From Methanomassiliicoccales archaeon PtaU1.Bin124 (GTDB taxonomy: Archaea; Thermoplasmatota; Thermoplasmata; Methanomassiliicoccales; UBA472): a DNA stretch of 64,000 nucleotides. A program made the position numbers and the translations under genes. The stretch spans positions 62,001 through 126,000 of the forward strand of contig MVRC01000013.1 in the NCBI GenBank assembly GCA_002067865.1, in the 5' to 3' direction. A model generated the notes under the pieces. It worked only from the letters and a program-made list of their open reading frames with translations, ran no database searches and was not told the DNA's origin. Shown here one piece after another: positions 1-11,300 of this stretch. Every line of letters begins with the position of its first letter. The stretch's first letter is position 1.

Positions 1-358
1 CATCGAAGGGGATGATGAGGTCGCGCTCGTCTTCGACCCGGACGACCTCACCGCCCTCTCGGAGCCGTTGGTGAACATGCGGCATTTCTTGGCCGAGGCG
101 GTGCGGCGAGGGGTGATCGGACAGGAGGAGGCGGACATGATCATCGCCGAAATGAAATCCCTCTACTATCCGAGAAGGAGCTATCACGAACTGCTGAAAA
201 GCGCATCGAAGATCGTCGATGAAGTTACGCTCTTAGCTTTAAAGAAGATGCTAGATTCTGAATCGTTCGATTTGAAGCGAATGGATGCCTTAGAGGTATT
301 AAATACATTGAAGCGCTTGCACCATTCCTCCGGTAAGGGCCGGAAAAAACCGATTTAA
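1..358 (+). CDS. tfuA: TfuA-like protein, 3' end (thioglycine biosynthesis), truncated by window edge
   Basis: This is the C-terminal part of a protein that starts before the window; the frame is open from base 2 to the stop at 356-358. The sequence around residues 5-60 (DDEVALVFDPDDLTALSEP, then VNMRHFLAEAV) matches the TfuA family: an acidic strand, then SEPLVNMR and a helix. TfuA works with YcaO to convert the peptide backbone of one McrA glycine to thioglycine. Its position just before the mcr operon, about 245 bases upstream and on the same strand, supports this role. A YcaO gene is expected immediately to the left but cannot be seen. Family recognition is by eye. Confidence 0.75.
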   Translation, partial: IEGDDEVALVFDPDDLTALSEPLVNMRHFLAEAVRRGVIGQEEADMIIAEMKSLYYPRRSYHELLKSASKIVDEVTLLALKKMLDSESFDLKRMDALEVLNTLKRLHHSSGKGRKKPI

Positions 359-602
359 GACCGTTAAAGTGAACGGGACTTAACACCGGTTAAGTACGAT
401 TTTTTTATTATGTGTTAACTAGTTGCTACTTTAGACTGGCTATCATTTGTCCTTTACCTATTGTTAATGGTGGATGGTTTATCCATCCAAGAGCAAGTTT
501 ATATTCGAAAAATGTGAATTCACCGTCCGCAAGGGGAGCCAATTTTCATTGAGGTCTGTTTGAGATTCAATGGAAATTGAGTTAGTAGAAAGGAGGTATA
601 GA
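359..602 (+). promoter_or_regulatory. Promoter and leader region of the mcr operon
   Basis: This 244-base gap between tfuA and mcrB is AT-rich at 395-420 and 440-475, unlike the flanking genes, and holds several TATA-like stretches (for example TTTTTTATTATG near 402-413). A strong Shine-Dalgarno sequence AGGAGGT lies at 591-597, five bases before the mcrB ATG at 603. Most genes here that have recognisable promoters look leaderless, so a long leader with a perfect ribosome site fits very high expression of mcr. The exact transcription start cannot be set from sequence. Confidence 0.5.
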
Positions 603-1931
603 ATGGCAAAATACAAGGACAAAATAGACTTGTACGACGACAGGGGCAAGCTGATCGAGAAGGACGTTCCTCTCGAAGCAATCAGCCCGTTGTACAACCC
701 GGCCATTAAGAGGACTGTGTCTCTTGCCAAGAGAGTTACTGCAGTCGACCTCGCCGCACTTGAGGGAGGCCTCAAGAAGGCAAAGGTCGGAGGCGGACAA
801 CTGAAGGGCAGGGAAATGGACCTCGCGATTGTGGCCAACGCTGACAAGATCGCGAAGAGGGTTAAGGACATTCTGAAGACCGCCAAGGACGACGACACTG
901 AGGTTTCCGTCATGTCTGGCGGAAAGAAGCTGCTCGTCCTCGCCCCGACCACCAGGATGGACGCCGGTGTCGAGTACACCACTGGCTTCACCGCTTGCGC
1001 TTCCGCATTGGTGCAGGCCGTCATCGACCAGTTCGATGTCGACATGTTCCAGGCGAACATGGTGAAGGGCGCCGTCTGGGGCCGTTACCCGCAGACCTTG
1101 AACTTCCAGGGATCCATCATCAAGAGCATCCTGGATGTTCCCCAGCTGAACGAGGGTGCCGGTTTCGCCCTCAGGAACGTCATGGCCAACCACTACGTCA
1201 TGCTGACGGGCAGGAACGCCATGAACTCTGCCGCCCTGGCATCCATCTTCGAGATGGCCGCTTCCTTCGAAATGGGCGACGCAGTTGGTCCGTTCGAGCG
1301 CCAGCAGCTGCTGGGCCTGGCCTACCAGGGCCTGAACGCCAACAACATGGTCTATGAGATCACCAAGGAGAACGGCAAGTCCGGAACCATTGGTACCGTC
1401 GTCGAGAGCCTCGTTGAGAGGGCGCTCGAGGACAAGGTCATCAAGAAGGGCAAGAAGTACCCGTCCGGATTCGTCGAGATGACCACCAACGACTACCCGT
1501 TGTGGAACGCCTACGCTGCCGCCGGTATGCTGGCCGCCATCAACGTCAACATCGGTGCCGCTAGGGCTGCACAGGGTGTCCCCGCGACCATCCTGTACTA
1601 CAACGACCTGCTGGAGCACGAGACCTCCCTGCCGGGCGTCGACTATGGCCGCTCGATGGGTACCTCTGTCGGTATGTCGTTCTTCAGCCACTCGATCTAT
1701 GGTGGCGGTGGCCCCGGTCTGTTCCACGGTAACCACGTCGTTACCAAGCACGCCAAGGGCTTCGTCATCCCAGTGATCGCTGCCGCATGCGCCCTGGATG
1801 CCGGAACTCAGTACTTCTCCGCAGAGAACACCTCCCCGCTCATGAAGGAGGTTCTGGGAGACATACCCGAGTTCAAGACCCCCATAAAGGTGGTCGGCAA
1901 AGAGGCCAAGAAGATCAAGGGAGACTTCTGA
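603..1931 (+). CDS. mcrB: Methyl-coenzyme M reductase subunit beta
   Basis: Beta subunit of MCR, the cytoplasmic alpha2beta2gamma2 nickel-F430 enzyme that joins methyl-coenzyme M and coenzyme B to give methane and the heterodisulfide. The 442-residue length is normal. The N-terminus [16 protein letters not shown] and the later [13 protein letters not shown] and [17 protein letters not shown] segments are classic McrB; the last two line the active-site channel and CoB-binding region. The start at 603 is chosen over an in-frame ATG at 570 because the AGGAGGT site at 591-597 lies between them. It is the first gene of mcrBDGA-DUF2098. Confidence 0.98.
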   Translation: MAKYKDKIDLYDDRGKLIEKDVPLEAISPLYNPAIKRTVSLAKRVTAVDLAALEGGLKKAKVGGGQLKGREMDLAIVANADKIAKRVKDILKTAKDDDTEVSVMSGGKKLLVLAPTTRMDAGVEYTTGFTACASALVQAVIDQFDVDMFQANMVKGAVWGRYPQTLNFQGSIIKSILDVPQLNEGAGFALRNVMANHYVMLTGRNAMNSAALASIFEMAASFEMGDAVGPFERQQLLGLAYQGLNANNMVYEITKENGKSGTIGTVVESLVERALEDKVIKKGKKYPSGFVEMTTNDYPLWNAYAAAGMLAAINVNIGAARAAQGVPATILYYNDLLEHETSLPGVDYGRSMGTSVGMSFFSHSIYGGGGPGLFHGNHVVTKHAKGFVIPVIAAACALDAGTQYFSAENTSPLMKEVLGDIPEFKTPIKVVGKEAKKIKGDF

Positions 1932-1943
1932 GGTGGCCGTTGA

Positions 1944-2360
1944 ATGTCGAAGAACCTTCCCGAACAAGTCCCGTTGCCTGAGATCCTCATCTTCCCCGCC
2001 CGACTTCTAAAGGCGGAGACGACGGAGAAGCTGCTGAACCGCGTGTACGAGGTTCCCCATGTTCGTCACGTGACCGTCAGCGGCGAATCTCTCCCCTCCA
2101 CGCTCACATCAGGCCCAGGAAAGGGCATGGTGAACGAGCATCCGGAGCGGAGGAAGATCAAGGTCAAGGGAGAGGACATCGAGCTGAGGCTGCTGGTCGG
2201 CCGCATCTTCGTCGAGGTCGAGGACGTCGACTACGTCGATGGTGTATTGACCGAGGTGGACGAGGTCTGCAAAGAGATCTTGCCATTTGGTTACAGTCTC
2301 GAGGTCGGAAGGTATTCGAAATTCAAACCGACCGTCACCGATTATAAGAAGCAAAGGTGA
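1944..2360 (+). CDS. mcrD: Methyl-coenzyme M reductase operon protein D
   Basis: McrD, 138 residues, is a small non-catalytic protein encoded in almost all mcr operons and thought to help assembly or post-translational handling of MCR; it is not part of the active enzyme. The family core is visible in the segment [26 protein letters not shown] and in the [25 protein letters not shown] strand region (residues ~70-100). It starts 12 bases after mcrB and ends 5 bases before mcrG, so it is co-transcribed. No mcrC lies between mcrD and mcrG, the position it has in many methanogens; mcrC is at 19834 instead. Confidence 0.93.
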   Translation: MSKNLPEQVPLPEILIFPARLLKAETTEKLLNRVYEVPHVRHVTVSGESLPSTLTSGPGKGMVNEHPERRKIKVKGEDIELRLLVGRIFVEVEDVDYVDGVLTEVDEVCKEILPFGYSLEVGRYSKFKPTVTDYKKQR

Positions 2361-2365
2361 AAATC

Positions 2366-3136
2366 ATGGCATACAAGAGGCAATTCTACCCTGGAACGAC
2401 TGTTCCCGCAAAGAACAGGCGCAAGTTCATCGACCCCAACTACAAGTTGGAGAAGCTGCGTGACGTTGCGATGGATGACGTCGTCCGCATCATGGGCCAC
2501 AGAAAGCCCGGTGAGGACTACAAGTCCATCCACCCGCCACTGGACGAGGGCTCCGAGCCCGACTGCCCAGTAAGGCAGGTCGTCGCACCGATCGAGGGTG
2601 CCAAGAAGGGAGACCGCATCAGGTACATCCAGTTCACTGACTCGGTCTACTTTGCTCCGGCAGTCCCGTACGTACGCGCTCAGATGTACGTCAGCCGCAT
2701 CCGTGGTATCGACACTGGTACCCTGTCCGGCCGTCAGATCATCGAGATGCGTGAGAGGGACCTCGAAAAGGTCGCCAAGGAGTACATCGACAACGAGACC
2801 TTTGACCCGGCCAGGACCGGAATCAGGGGCGCCACCGTGCACGGGCACGCCTGCCGCCTTGATGAGAACGGCCTGATGTTCGACGCCTGGCAGAGGTACC
2901 GCTGGAACGCCAAGAAGGGCGAGGTTGAGTATGTGAAGGACCAGGTCGCTATCCCCCTGGACAAGCCCATCTCCGTCGGCAAGCCGATGGACGAGAAGTG
3001 GCTGAAGGCCCACACCACCATGTTCCGCGTGGATGATGTGGACATGAGGGACGACCCAGAGGTCATGGCCCAGAACCTGCGCCTGCACAGGCTCAGGACC
3101 CTGTGTGGATACCAGCCGTTCGCTGTGAAGGAGTGA
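2366..3136 (+). CDS. mcrG: Methyl-coenzyme M reductase subunit gamma
   Basis: Gamma subunit of MCR, 256 residues. The N-terminus [19 protein letters not shown] and the motif [23 protein letters not shown] are diagnostic; the gamma subunit contributes residues around F430 and the active-site entrance. The start at 2366 is preferred to an in-frame candidate at 2357 because AGGTGA at 2355-2360 is placed correctly for it and because family members begin MAY. It follows mcrD by 5 bases and precedes mcrA by 5. Confidence 0.98.
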   Translation: MAYKRQFYPGTTVPAKNRRKFIDPNYKLEKLRDVAMDDVVRIMGHRKPGEDYKSIHPPLDEGSEPDCPVRQVVAPIEGAKKGDRIRYIQFTDSVYFAPAVPYVRAQMYVSRIRGIDTGTLSGRQIIEMRERDLEKVAKEYIDNETFDPARTGIRGATVHGHACRLDENGLMFDAWQRYRWNAKKGEVEYVKDQVAIPLDKPISVGKPMDEKWLKAHTTMFRVDDVDMRDDPEVMAQNLRLHRLRTLCGYQPFAVKE

Positions 3137-3141
3137 TTCTA

Positions 3142-4806
3142 ATGGCAAAAGAGAAAGACAAGTTGTTCATGGCCGCCATGAAGAAGAAGTTCAAGGAGGC
3201 CCCTACCGAGACCCAGACCAGCTACTACACCTTCGGAGGCTGGAAGCAGTCTAAGAGGAAGAGGGAATGGGTCGAGCAGGCTAACAAGATCGCGAAGGAG
3301 CGCGGCATCCCGATGATGAACCAAGACATCGGTGTTCCGCTCGGCCAGCGCGTCCTGATGCCCTACCAGCTGAACCACACTGACATCTACGTCGAGGCTG
3401 ATGACCTGCACTTCGTCAACAACGCCGCCATGCAGCAGGCGTGGGACGATATCCGCAGGACCGTCGTGTCCGGTCTGGACACCGCCCACAGTGTGATCGA
3501 GAAGAGGCTGGGCAAGGAAGTCACGCCTGAGACCATCAACCACTACCTCGAGACCGTCAACCACGCTATGCCTGGTGGCGCAGTCGTGCAGGAGCACATG
3601 GCTGAGTGCAGCCCCGCTCTGACCGCTGACTGCTACGTCAAGGTGTTCTCCGGTGACGACGAGCTCATCGACGAGATCGACAAGCCCTACGTCATCAACA
3701 TCAACAAGGAGTTCCCGGCGGACCAGGCCAAGCAGCTGAAGGAGGCCATCGGCAAGTCCCTCTGGCAGGCAGTGCGCTGCCCGACCATCGTCGGCCGCGT
3801 CTGCGACGGAGGTACCATGTCCAGGTGGTCTGCGATGCAGATCTCCATGTCCTTCATCAGCTCCTACAAGCTGGCAGCCGGTGAGGCCGCGATCGCTGAC
3901 TTCGCATTCGCCGCGAAGCACGCGTCCGTGCTCGAGATGGGTACCATGATGCCCGCTCGCCGCGCCCGTGGCCCGAACGAGCCTGGTGGCATACCATTCG
4001 GCTTCCTGGCCGATATGACCCAGTCCTCGAGGAAGTACCCGGACGACCCCGTCCGCGCCTCCCTTGAGACCGTTGCCCTGGGCGCCGTGATCTTCGACCA
4101 GATCTACCTCGGCTCCTACATGTCTGGCGGTGTCGGCTTCACGCAGTATGCGACCGCAGCCTACACTGACAACATCCTGGAGGACTACTGTTACTACGCC
4201 GCCGACCTTGTGAAGAGCAAGTACGGTGGCCTGTGCAAGTCCAAGCCGTCCATGGAGCTGGTTGAGAAGCTCGGTACCGAGATCAACTCCTACTGCCTGG
4301 AGAACTACGAGAAGTATCCGGCCGCCATGGAAGCCCACTTCGGTGGCTCCCAGCGTGCGACCGTCGCCGCCGCCGCAACTGGTATCGGTGTCGCCATGGC
4401 TACCGCCAACGCCAACGCTGGTGTGAACGCCTGGTACCTGTCCATGCTGCAGCACCGCGAGCGCCTCGGCCGCCTCGGCTTCTACGGATACGACCTGCAG
4501 GACATGTGCGGTGCGTCCAACTCTCTCTCCTACAGGAGCGACGAGGGTCTGCCGCACGAGCTGCGTGGCCCGAACTACCCGAACTACGCGATGAACGTCG
4601 GTCACCTGCCCGGCTACGCCGGTATCGCTGGTGCCCCGCACTTCGCACGTGGAGATGCCTTCGCCATGAACCCCTTGATCAAGGTGGCCTTCGCGGACAA
4701 GAACCTCCCGTTCGACTTCGCGAACATCACCAAGGAGTTCGGCCGCGGCGGTCTCCGCGAGTTCATGCCGGCCGGCGAGCGCACCGTCATTATCCCCGCG
4801 AAGTAA
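3142..4806 (+). CDS. mcrA: Methyl-coenzyme M reductase subunit alpha
   Basis: Catalytic alpha subunit of MCR, 554 residues, starting at 3142 after the site AAGGAG (3128-3133). Counting from this start, Gln150 in VVQEHM corresponds to the axial nickel ligand of F430 (Gln147 in Methanothermobacter). His260 and Arg274 match the N-methylhistidine and 5-methylarginine sites, and Gln404 the methylglutamine site. In the segment [11 protein letters not shown], Gly449 is the thioglycine position, Asp454 the didehydroaspartate position and Cys456 the S-methylcysteine position. Whether each modification occurs cannot be seen in DNA, but tfuA next door supports thioglycine. Codon use is strongly biased to C-ending codons, consistent with high expression. 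Confidence 0.99.
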   Translation: MAKEKDKLFMAAMKKKFKEAPTETQTSYYTFGGWKQSKRKREWVEQANKIAKERGIPMMNQDIGVPLGQRVLMPYQLNHTDIYVEADDLHFVNNAAMQQAWDDIRRTVVSGLDTAHSVIEKRLGKEVTPETINHYLETVNHAMPGGAVVQEHMAECSPALTADCYVKVFSGDDELIDEIDKPYVININKEFPADQAKQLKEAIGKSLWQAVRCPTIVGRVCDGGTMSRWSAMQISMSFISSYKLAAGEAAIADFAFAAKHASVLEMGTMMPARRARGPNEPGGIPFGFLADMTQSSRKYPDDPVRASLETVALGAVIFDQIYLGSYMSGGVGFTQYATAAYTDNILEDYCYYAADLVKSKYGGLCKSKPSMELVEKLGTEINSYCLENYEKYPAAMEAHFGGSQRATVAAAATGIGVAMATANANAGVNAWYLSMLQHRERLGRLGFYGYDLQDMCGASNSLSYRSDEGLPHELRGPNYPNYAMNVGHLPGYAGIAGAPHFARGDAFAMNPLIKVAFADKNLPFDFANITKEFGRGGLREFMPAGERTVIIPAK

Positions 4807-4815
4807 GGTGTCCAC

Positions 4816-5088
4816 ATGGAGATCGGGGACTACGCCAGGTATAAGAACACCGGGACCGTCGGCAGGGTCGTGGCGAAGCAGCAGGAGGCTGGCGTCGAGT
4901 GGATAGAGCTCGACAACAGCCTGCTCTACAACGCCGCCTACCTGGAGGCGGCTTCGGAGTCCGACTACAAGGCGTCCTCGGTCAAGGACCGCGCGGTAGG
5001 GCTCTCCCTCGAGGAAGTGGAGGAAATGAGGAAGGAGCTCATGAAGGCGGAACGCCACGCATTCGCCACCGGCGGTGGCGGAGGCTAG
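4816..5088 (+). CDS. DUF2098 family small protein
   Basis: A 90-residue protein recognised as the methanogen-specific DUF2098 family by its start, MEIGDYARYKNTGTVGRVV, a small beta-rich fold. It then has the E-W-I-E-L-D-N-S-L-L-Y strand and a helical tail ending in a glycine run. It starts 9 bases after the mcrA stop, so it is the last gene of the mcr operon. Function is unknown; its restriction to methanogens and its place here suggest a link to MCR or general methanogen physiology. Confidence 0.8.
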   Translation: MEIGDYARYKNTGTVGRVVAKQQEAGVEWIELDNSLLYNAAYLEAASESDYKASSVKDRAVGLSLEEVEEMRKELMKAERHAFATGGGGG

Positions 5089-5100
5089 GCAGCAGTAAAC

Positions 5101-5127
5101 AAACCCTTTCCATTATTCCCTTTTTTT
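5101..5127 (+). terminator. Hairpin-less terminator of the mcr operon
   Basis: AAACCCTTTCC at 5101-5111 is followed by a seven-T run at 5121-5127, just after the last gene of the operon and without a hairpin. Archaeal termination commonly uses T-runs; the upstream AAACCCTTTCC block recurs after four other transcription units in this window. Confidence 0.6.
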
Positions 5128-5295
5128 GTTCCGCGCTGTTTTTCTTGTCTCTTCTGGCTTCTCGTTCCTGTCGGTCCTTCAGTTCACCAGCATGATCGGT
5201 CCACCCCGACCTCGCTCATTTCCCCTGGGTCATCGTGAATATCCGAGGCAATCTGAACGATCCAGGCGGACAAATTCATGCATCCAGCCCTGAAA

Positions 5296-5324
5296 TTAAA
5301 AATAAGAAAATTGGGAAAAGGTTT
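5296..5324 (-). terminator. Terminator of the 2222-residue surface protein gene
   Basis: Read on the minus strand, AAACCTTTTCC (plus coordinates 5314-5324) is followed by T-rich sequence ending in TTTTT (5299-5310). It lies about 20 bases after the stop codon of the giant gene and is the same pattern as at 5101, 27367 and 61062. Confidence 0.55.
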
Positions 5325-5344
5325 GGAATGTGTTTCCCACCCGT

Positions 5345-8300
5345 TCATGCCAGGCAGCAGGTGCAGGCGACCAGTACGCTCCAGGAGGCCTCGGCGAACA
5401 CGTGGCAGCAACCGCAGGGCGGCATCTGGCCGTCGAAGTCGGTCGGCACGTTATCGGAGAAGCACATCGGGGCGCAGCAGCAGCCGCACACGATGACGGT
5501 GTTGTCGATGGAGCGCAGCGGGTCATCGATGTCGCACGGCGGGACCACGAGGGTCACCGTGAACGTCACGGACTCGCAGGGCTGCAGGCACCAGACGATC
5601 TCGTCCAGGCCCAGCACCTCATCGTATACGCGCAGGCCGCAGGCGGTGTTCGAACCAACGTTGCTCACGATGACCGTGTACTCGACGGTGTCACCATGTC
5701 CCGCCTCGGATGGGGCGATGATGGTGACCCTCACGTCGCACGGGTCAAAGATGTACACGAAGTTGGTCGCGTTCACCGTCAGGATCTTGCACTCGTCGCT
5801 GACGTCGCACATGTACAGCGCGGTGGCGACGGCCATGTTCTCGATGTACTCGCCATCCTCACAGTACGACCAGTCCTCCGGGACGACATAACCGACGGTG
5901 TATGTCATCCAGGTGCACGGCTCCAGGCAGGGGATCATCTCATGCAGTCCCAGCATCTCGTCATCGACGTAGACGCTGGTCAGGCACTCGGTCCCTGCGT
6001 TGAACACCGTGATGGTGTACGTGACAAGCTGTCCAGGCACCGCGAAGTCACCGGCATCGTTGTCCTTCCAGATCATCAGGTGGTACGGGTTGCACACGGC
6101 CAGGTCAAGTTCCTCCAGTTCGGTGAACTGGATCGGGTCGCAGCATCCGTTGCCGTTCCACAGGCCGTAGACGAGCACATCGTTGCTCAGCCAGTCGCCC
6201 ATGCCGCAGCACCAGTCGGGGCTCACCTGATAGTCGAAGGTGAACACGACGGACTCGCACGGGGCCAGGCACGGTACGTACCAGCTCTGGAACATCATCT
6301 CATCGACGATCCAGATGCAGCTCAGCCAGTGTTCGCCCACGTTGGTCACGGTGATCTGGTAGGTCACCAGGTCGCCCGGGCGGACGGTATCGACCATCAC
6401 GCCATCGACGAACGCCACCTTCTCCACATCGACCCAAGGTCCGCATACCTCCCACTGGATATCCTCTGAATCGGTTATCCAGTGACATACGGAGCCGCAC
6501 GGCACGCAGGTCTCTACTTCGAAGGTGTCCAGCAGGTACAGGCCGTCATCACAATAGGTCCAGTCCTCCGGGATGGTGTACGAGAACACCATGTTCCAGT
6601 AGCCACCAGGAGCGTAGACCCCGTTGGTCGTGATGTCCAAGCCCATCAGCTCGTCCGTCAGGTGGAATCCGGCGTAGTTCATCTTGCCCTCGTTGGTCAC
6701 GGTCACATCGAAGAATACCGTTTCGCCAGGCAAGCAGGATCCACTCACGATGACGTCAAGATCGATCGCCAGGATCGGTTCGATCTCGACCGTCCAGCTG
6801 TCCGAGGCGGTGACGCATCCGTTGCAGTCGTCATCGCACGGGCAGGGCTGGCAGGTCGCGGTCGCCACTGCAGTGTTCGTCACCGAGAACTCGGTGCCAT
6901 TGCACTCCAGCGTCTGGTAGTCGATATAGGTCACGGTGACAGATGCACCAGGCACCAGCTCGGTCCATGACCAGGAGTTGTCCCCATCGACCAGCTGCAC
7001 GCAGTACAGCGTAACGCTTCCGACGTTCGTCACCGTTATGCTGTATGGGATCGGCTCATCGGCGAACACTTCCTCCGGCCCTATCTTCTCGACCAACAAC
7101 TGGCCAAGGCCGTAGACGAGGTATTCGTGGGTGTCCTCGTAGGACGTGGTCTCGGTCACATATGTGCCGTCCTCAGGCACCAAGGCGCATGCTTTGACGG
7201 AATGGGTGTCCAACAGCAATACGTCACAGCACCAGTCGTCCGGTACGGTGAACGAAGCGTGTAGGTACACAGAGGTGCATGAGTCAAGGCAGCAGATGGT
7301 CTCGTCGAGGATGGTCATCTCTATGATCTCTCCGCCGAGCTCAAAGCTGACGGTGTCCATGGCGTGTATGCCGGACAGCGGCAGTATGCCCGTGTTCCTT
7401 ACCTCGTACTCCCAGGTCAGCACGTCGCCAGGCCTGATGTTGGTCCAGTCGAACTCCTCGTACTTCCAGATGCGCACGCTGACATCGACGTCGAGCGGTA
7501 TGATCACGGTCGCTTCAGCACTGGCATCCTGCAGGTCGCAACCTACTGCGCATGCATACACCGTGTTATCGAGGACATCGCCATACTCGCAGTGCGTCCA
7601 ATCCTCAGATATCGTGTAGGTCAGCGTGTAGGTCTTGCTCTCGCAGGGGCAGAGCACCTCGATCATGTCATACAGGCCAAGCATGTCGTCCCTGACGCAG
7701 ACGGAGCTGAGCGTTCCGGAACCGGCGTTCCACACCACGATGGTGTAGGTAACGACGTCACCAGGCGCCGCCTCAGATACATCCGCGGTCTTGGTTATGC
7801 GCAGGTCCACCGGGTCATCGATGAAGGTCGTCCAGACGTCCTCGGCCGCCAAGGTCAGGGTGCAGCATGTGCTGGTCGCCGTGACCACGTTGGTCAGGTA
7901 CTCTCCGTCCTCGCAGTAGGACCAGTCGGCCGGCACCGTGTACTCATGTTCGATCACGACGGTCTGGAACGGCTCGATGCAGCAGATGTACTCGTTCAGG
8001 CCGATGGTCTCATCGACCACGAACACACACTGCAGCGCCATGCAGTTCGGGTTGGTGACCGTTATCACATAGGTGATGGTCTCGCCCGGAACCGCCCTCT
8101 CCGGTCCAGTCTTGGCGATCTCGATGGTGCACGGGATGTTGATTATCTCGGTCTCCCACATGTCGAAGTCCATCAGGGTCTCGCACGGGAAGCATCCGTT
8201 GGCCACCACGACCACCCAGTTGAACAGGTCATCCCCGTTCATGCAGGTCCAGTCGGAAGGCACTTCGAAGCTCGCCGTGAATGTGTAGGACTCGCATGGG

Positions 8301-11300
8301 TCGAGGCAGTCGATCCACAGGTTGGCTATCTCGTACACGAACTCTCTTAGCTCATCATCCTCCCAGCAGGCGTGGTTGCTCACCATGTCCATGATGTTCA
8401 CGTTGCACAGGGGCAGCTTGCCCACGTTGCGCACTGTGATATCATAGGTGATGATCTCGCCCGGAGAGGCGGTCTCAGGTCCGACCTTGTCCACCACGAT
8501 GATGTGGTCGACGTTCAGCAGGACCTCCTCGGTGTCCTCGGCGAACACCTGCTCGTCGCAGGCCCAGGCGTCAGCGTACACGGTGTTGATCAGCCACTCC
8601 CCATCGTCGCAGTAGTTCCAGTCATCGGGGATGGTGTACCAGACCTCGAAGGTGATGCTGTTGCACTCGCACAGCACCGGGATGTTCGCATACCAGCCGA
8701 TCGTCGGGTCATACACGTTGACGCAGCTCAGCGGCAGGTAGCCCAGCTCGGAGACGGTGATGATATAGAGTATGGTGTCTCCAGGCATCGGCCTGGCGTC
8801 ATCGATCACGATCGAGCTGCTGGAGTAGAGGTACCATTCCTTCTCCACGATGAAGCTCACCGGGTCATCGATGTACGTCATCCATTCGCTGTATGCTGTC
8901 AGCTTCGCCTCGCAGTTGCAGCAGCAGAACGTGGCCCACGCGGCATTGTCCAGCTCGTCGCCGTCCTCGCAGTAGGTCCAGTCCTCGGGCACGGTGTACG
9001 ATATCACCCAGCTCAGGGACTCTCCCGCAGGCAGTTCGGCCACATACTGGTAGAAGCCGGTCAGCTCGTCGGTCACTTCCAGGCAGGTCATCAGGCACAG
9101 TCCGGTGTTGGTCACCGTGATGGTGTACTCGATGGTCTCGCCCGGCACGGCCTCGTCAGGTCCAGTGATGTCCAGGACGACGTCGCAGCACGGATGCACC
9201 CACATGCTGTTCATGGACGACGCCTCGTCCAGCATGTTGTCTCCACACTCGACGCAGTCGGCGCAGTAGCATTCACCGCAGACGTACGCTCCATACGGTA
9301 TGGAGTATCCGAAGCAGCCCCGCTCATCGCCCTCTGGGACGGTGTAGGTGACCTCATAGGTCACGACCTCGCCCACATCGAGCATCGGCAGGGATGCCAG
9401 CTTTATCATCTCAGGCATCGGCTGAGACAACCCTACGATACCGCTGTCCTCGATCCAATACTTCACGCAGACGTCCAGCAGCGGGGTCTCTCCCACGTTG
9501 CTGACCACTATCTGGAACGTTACCTCCTCACCAGGGTCGACATGGGAAGGTCCGATCATTTCGACCGCGATGTCACATGGCGGTTCCACATAGGTGTAGG
9601 ACATATCGGCCGCTTCGATCAGCAGGCCAGCGTCCCAAGCGTCTGCCTCGGCCGTGTTATACATCTGCAGCCCCATGACGCAGCAGAAGTCCATGACGAT
9701 GTACTCTATCTCGAAGGTCACGGACTCGCACGGGCTCAGACATTCGATCGTCTGGTCGGTGGATACGGTGTCCCAGATGTACTGGTATACCAGGTACTGC
9801 TGGGTCATGTCGCACCAGACGGATAGGAAGTCGCTCACGTCCACATCGTGGAGGCTCTCGCTTCCGAGGTTCTTCACGGTGATGCCGAACACGATCGTCT
9901 CACCGGTTATGGCCGTCTCCGGCGCGGTCTTCTCTACATCCAAGTGCCATGGGTCATGGATCAGTATGCTCACTGTCTCCTCGTCCCCTACGGGTTGGCC
10001 GCAAGCGTATCCGCTGGCCGCTGCAGTGTTGGTCAGGTAGTCCCCGTCATCGCAGTATGACCAATCAGAGGGCACCGCGATCTGGAAGGTGTACTCCTGG
10101 TATTCGCACGGCATCAGTTCGCAGATCCAGTCATCCAGGCCCAACATCTCGTCGGTCACGTGGATGCAGGTGATCGGGCACGGCCCGCAGTTCATCACCG
10201 TGATGTAGTAGGTGATCAGGTTGTTGCCGTACATCGGGTTGGCCCAGGCCTCGCTGACATCGGCCCACTTTTCTATCTCGAGCATGCATGGGTATTCGAT
10301 GTTGACGAGACATGAGGCCGAATACTCCAGGCCGATCTCGCTCAGACAGCAGTTGGCGGTGGCGAGGACCTCGTTTATCACGTAATCAGGTCCATCGCAA
10401 TAGCACCAGTCCTCCGGTACCGTCCACGTGTATGTGAGCGTCTGGCTCTCGCAGGGCAGCAGGTTGCACTCGAAGTCCAGGAAGTCGTTCAGCAGGGTGT
10501 CCCAGACCTTGACATTGCACAGCTGGTTGATGCCCAGGTTGTACACGGTCACGGTGTAGGTGATGGTGTCCCCGGGCGATGCCACGGACACATCAGCGCT
10601 CTTGGTGACGTACAAAGAGCAGTAGTCCAGGATGTTGACGCTGACCTCATCCGTCGCGCCTATCACCTGACCCCCACAGCAGGTCTTGACCAAGAACGAA
10701 TCCCTCAACCAGTCGCCGTAATCACAGTGCGTCCACCAGATTGGCACGGTCCAAGTGGTGGTGAAGTTGAACCATTCACCCGGATATATGCACCAAGGCA
10801 CCATCAGATCGGTTCCTGGTATCATGTCTCCAGAGCGAAGGTCGAACACCACCTGACTGTTGTCCATCCAGAACGTGACATCGCTGATCTCCAGATTGGC
10901 GAAGCACGGTCCCTCACCGGGGTAGATACAGTTGTAGATGCTGTAGTACCAGGTGATCTCATCCCCCGGATACGCCACTTCTGGATAGACGTCCAGATCG
11001 ACCACGAGGCAGTCCGATTCCACGTACGTCAGCATCGGGTCGTCGATGATCATCACAGACGCTTCGCCGCTGGCCATTACTGCCCCTGCGGCGAACTCGG
11101 CGTCGGCCGTGACCATCGCGCTGTTCGTGATCATCCCTACCTCGGTCGATGCCGAGGTGGTGGTCAGGGTCCAGGTCTCGCCCACCGCCAGCGAAGGCAG
11201 CGTCTCGGACCATCCCAGCATATCATCGGTGAACACCAGGTTCACCAATCCGATCATGCCGGTGTTCTCTATGACCACATCCCAGACGATGGTCCCGCCC

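Noticed and set aside
582-5058. Long minus-strand frames opposite mcrB and mcrA (461 and 639 codons)
   Set aside because: Composition is Leu/Val/Gly/His-rich as expected for antisense of C-ending codons; mcr identity of the plus strand is certain.
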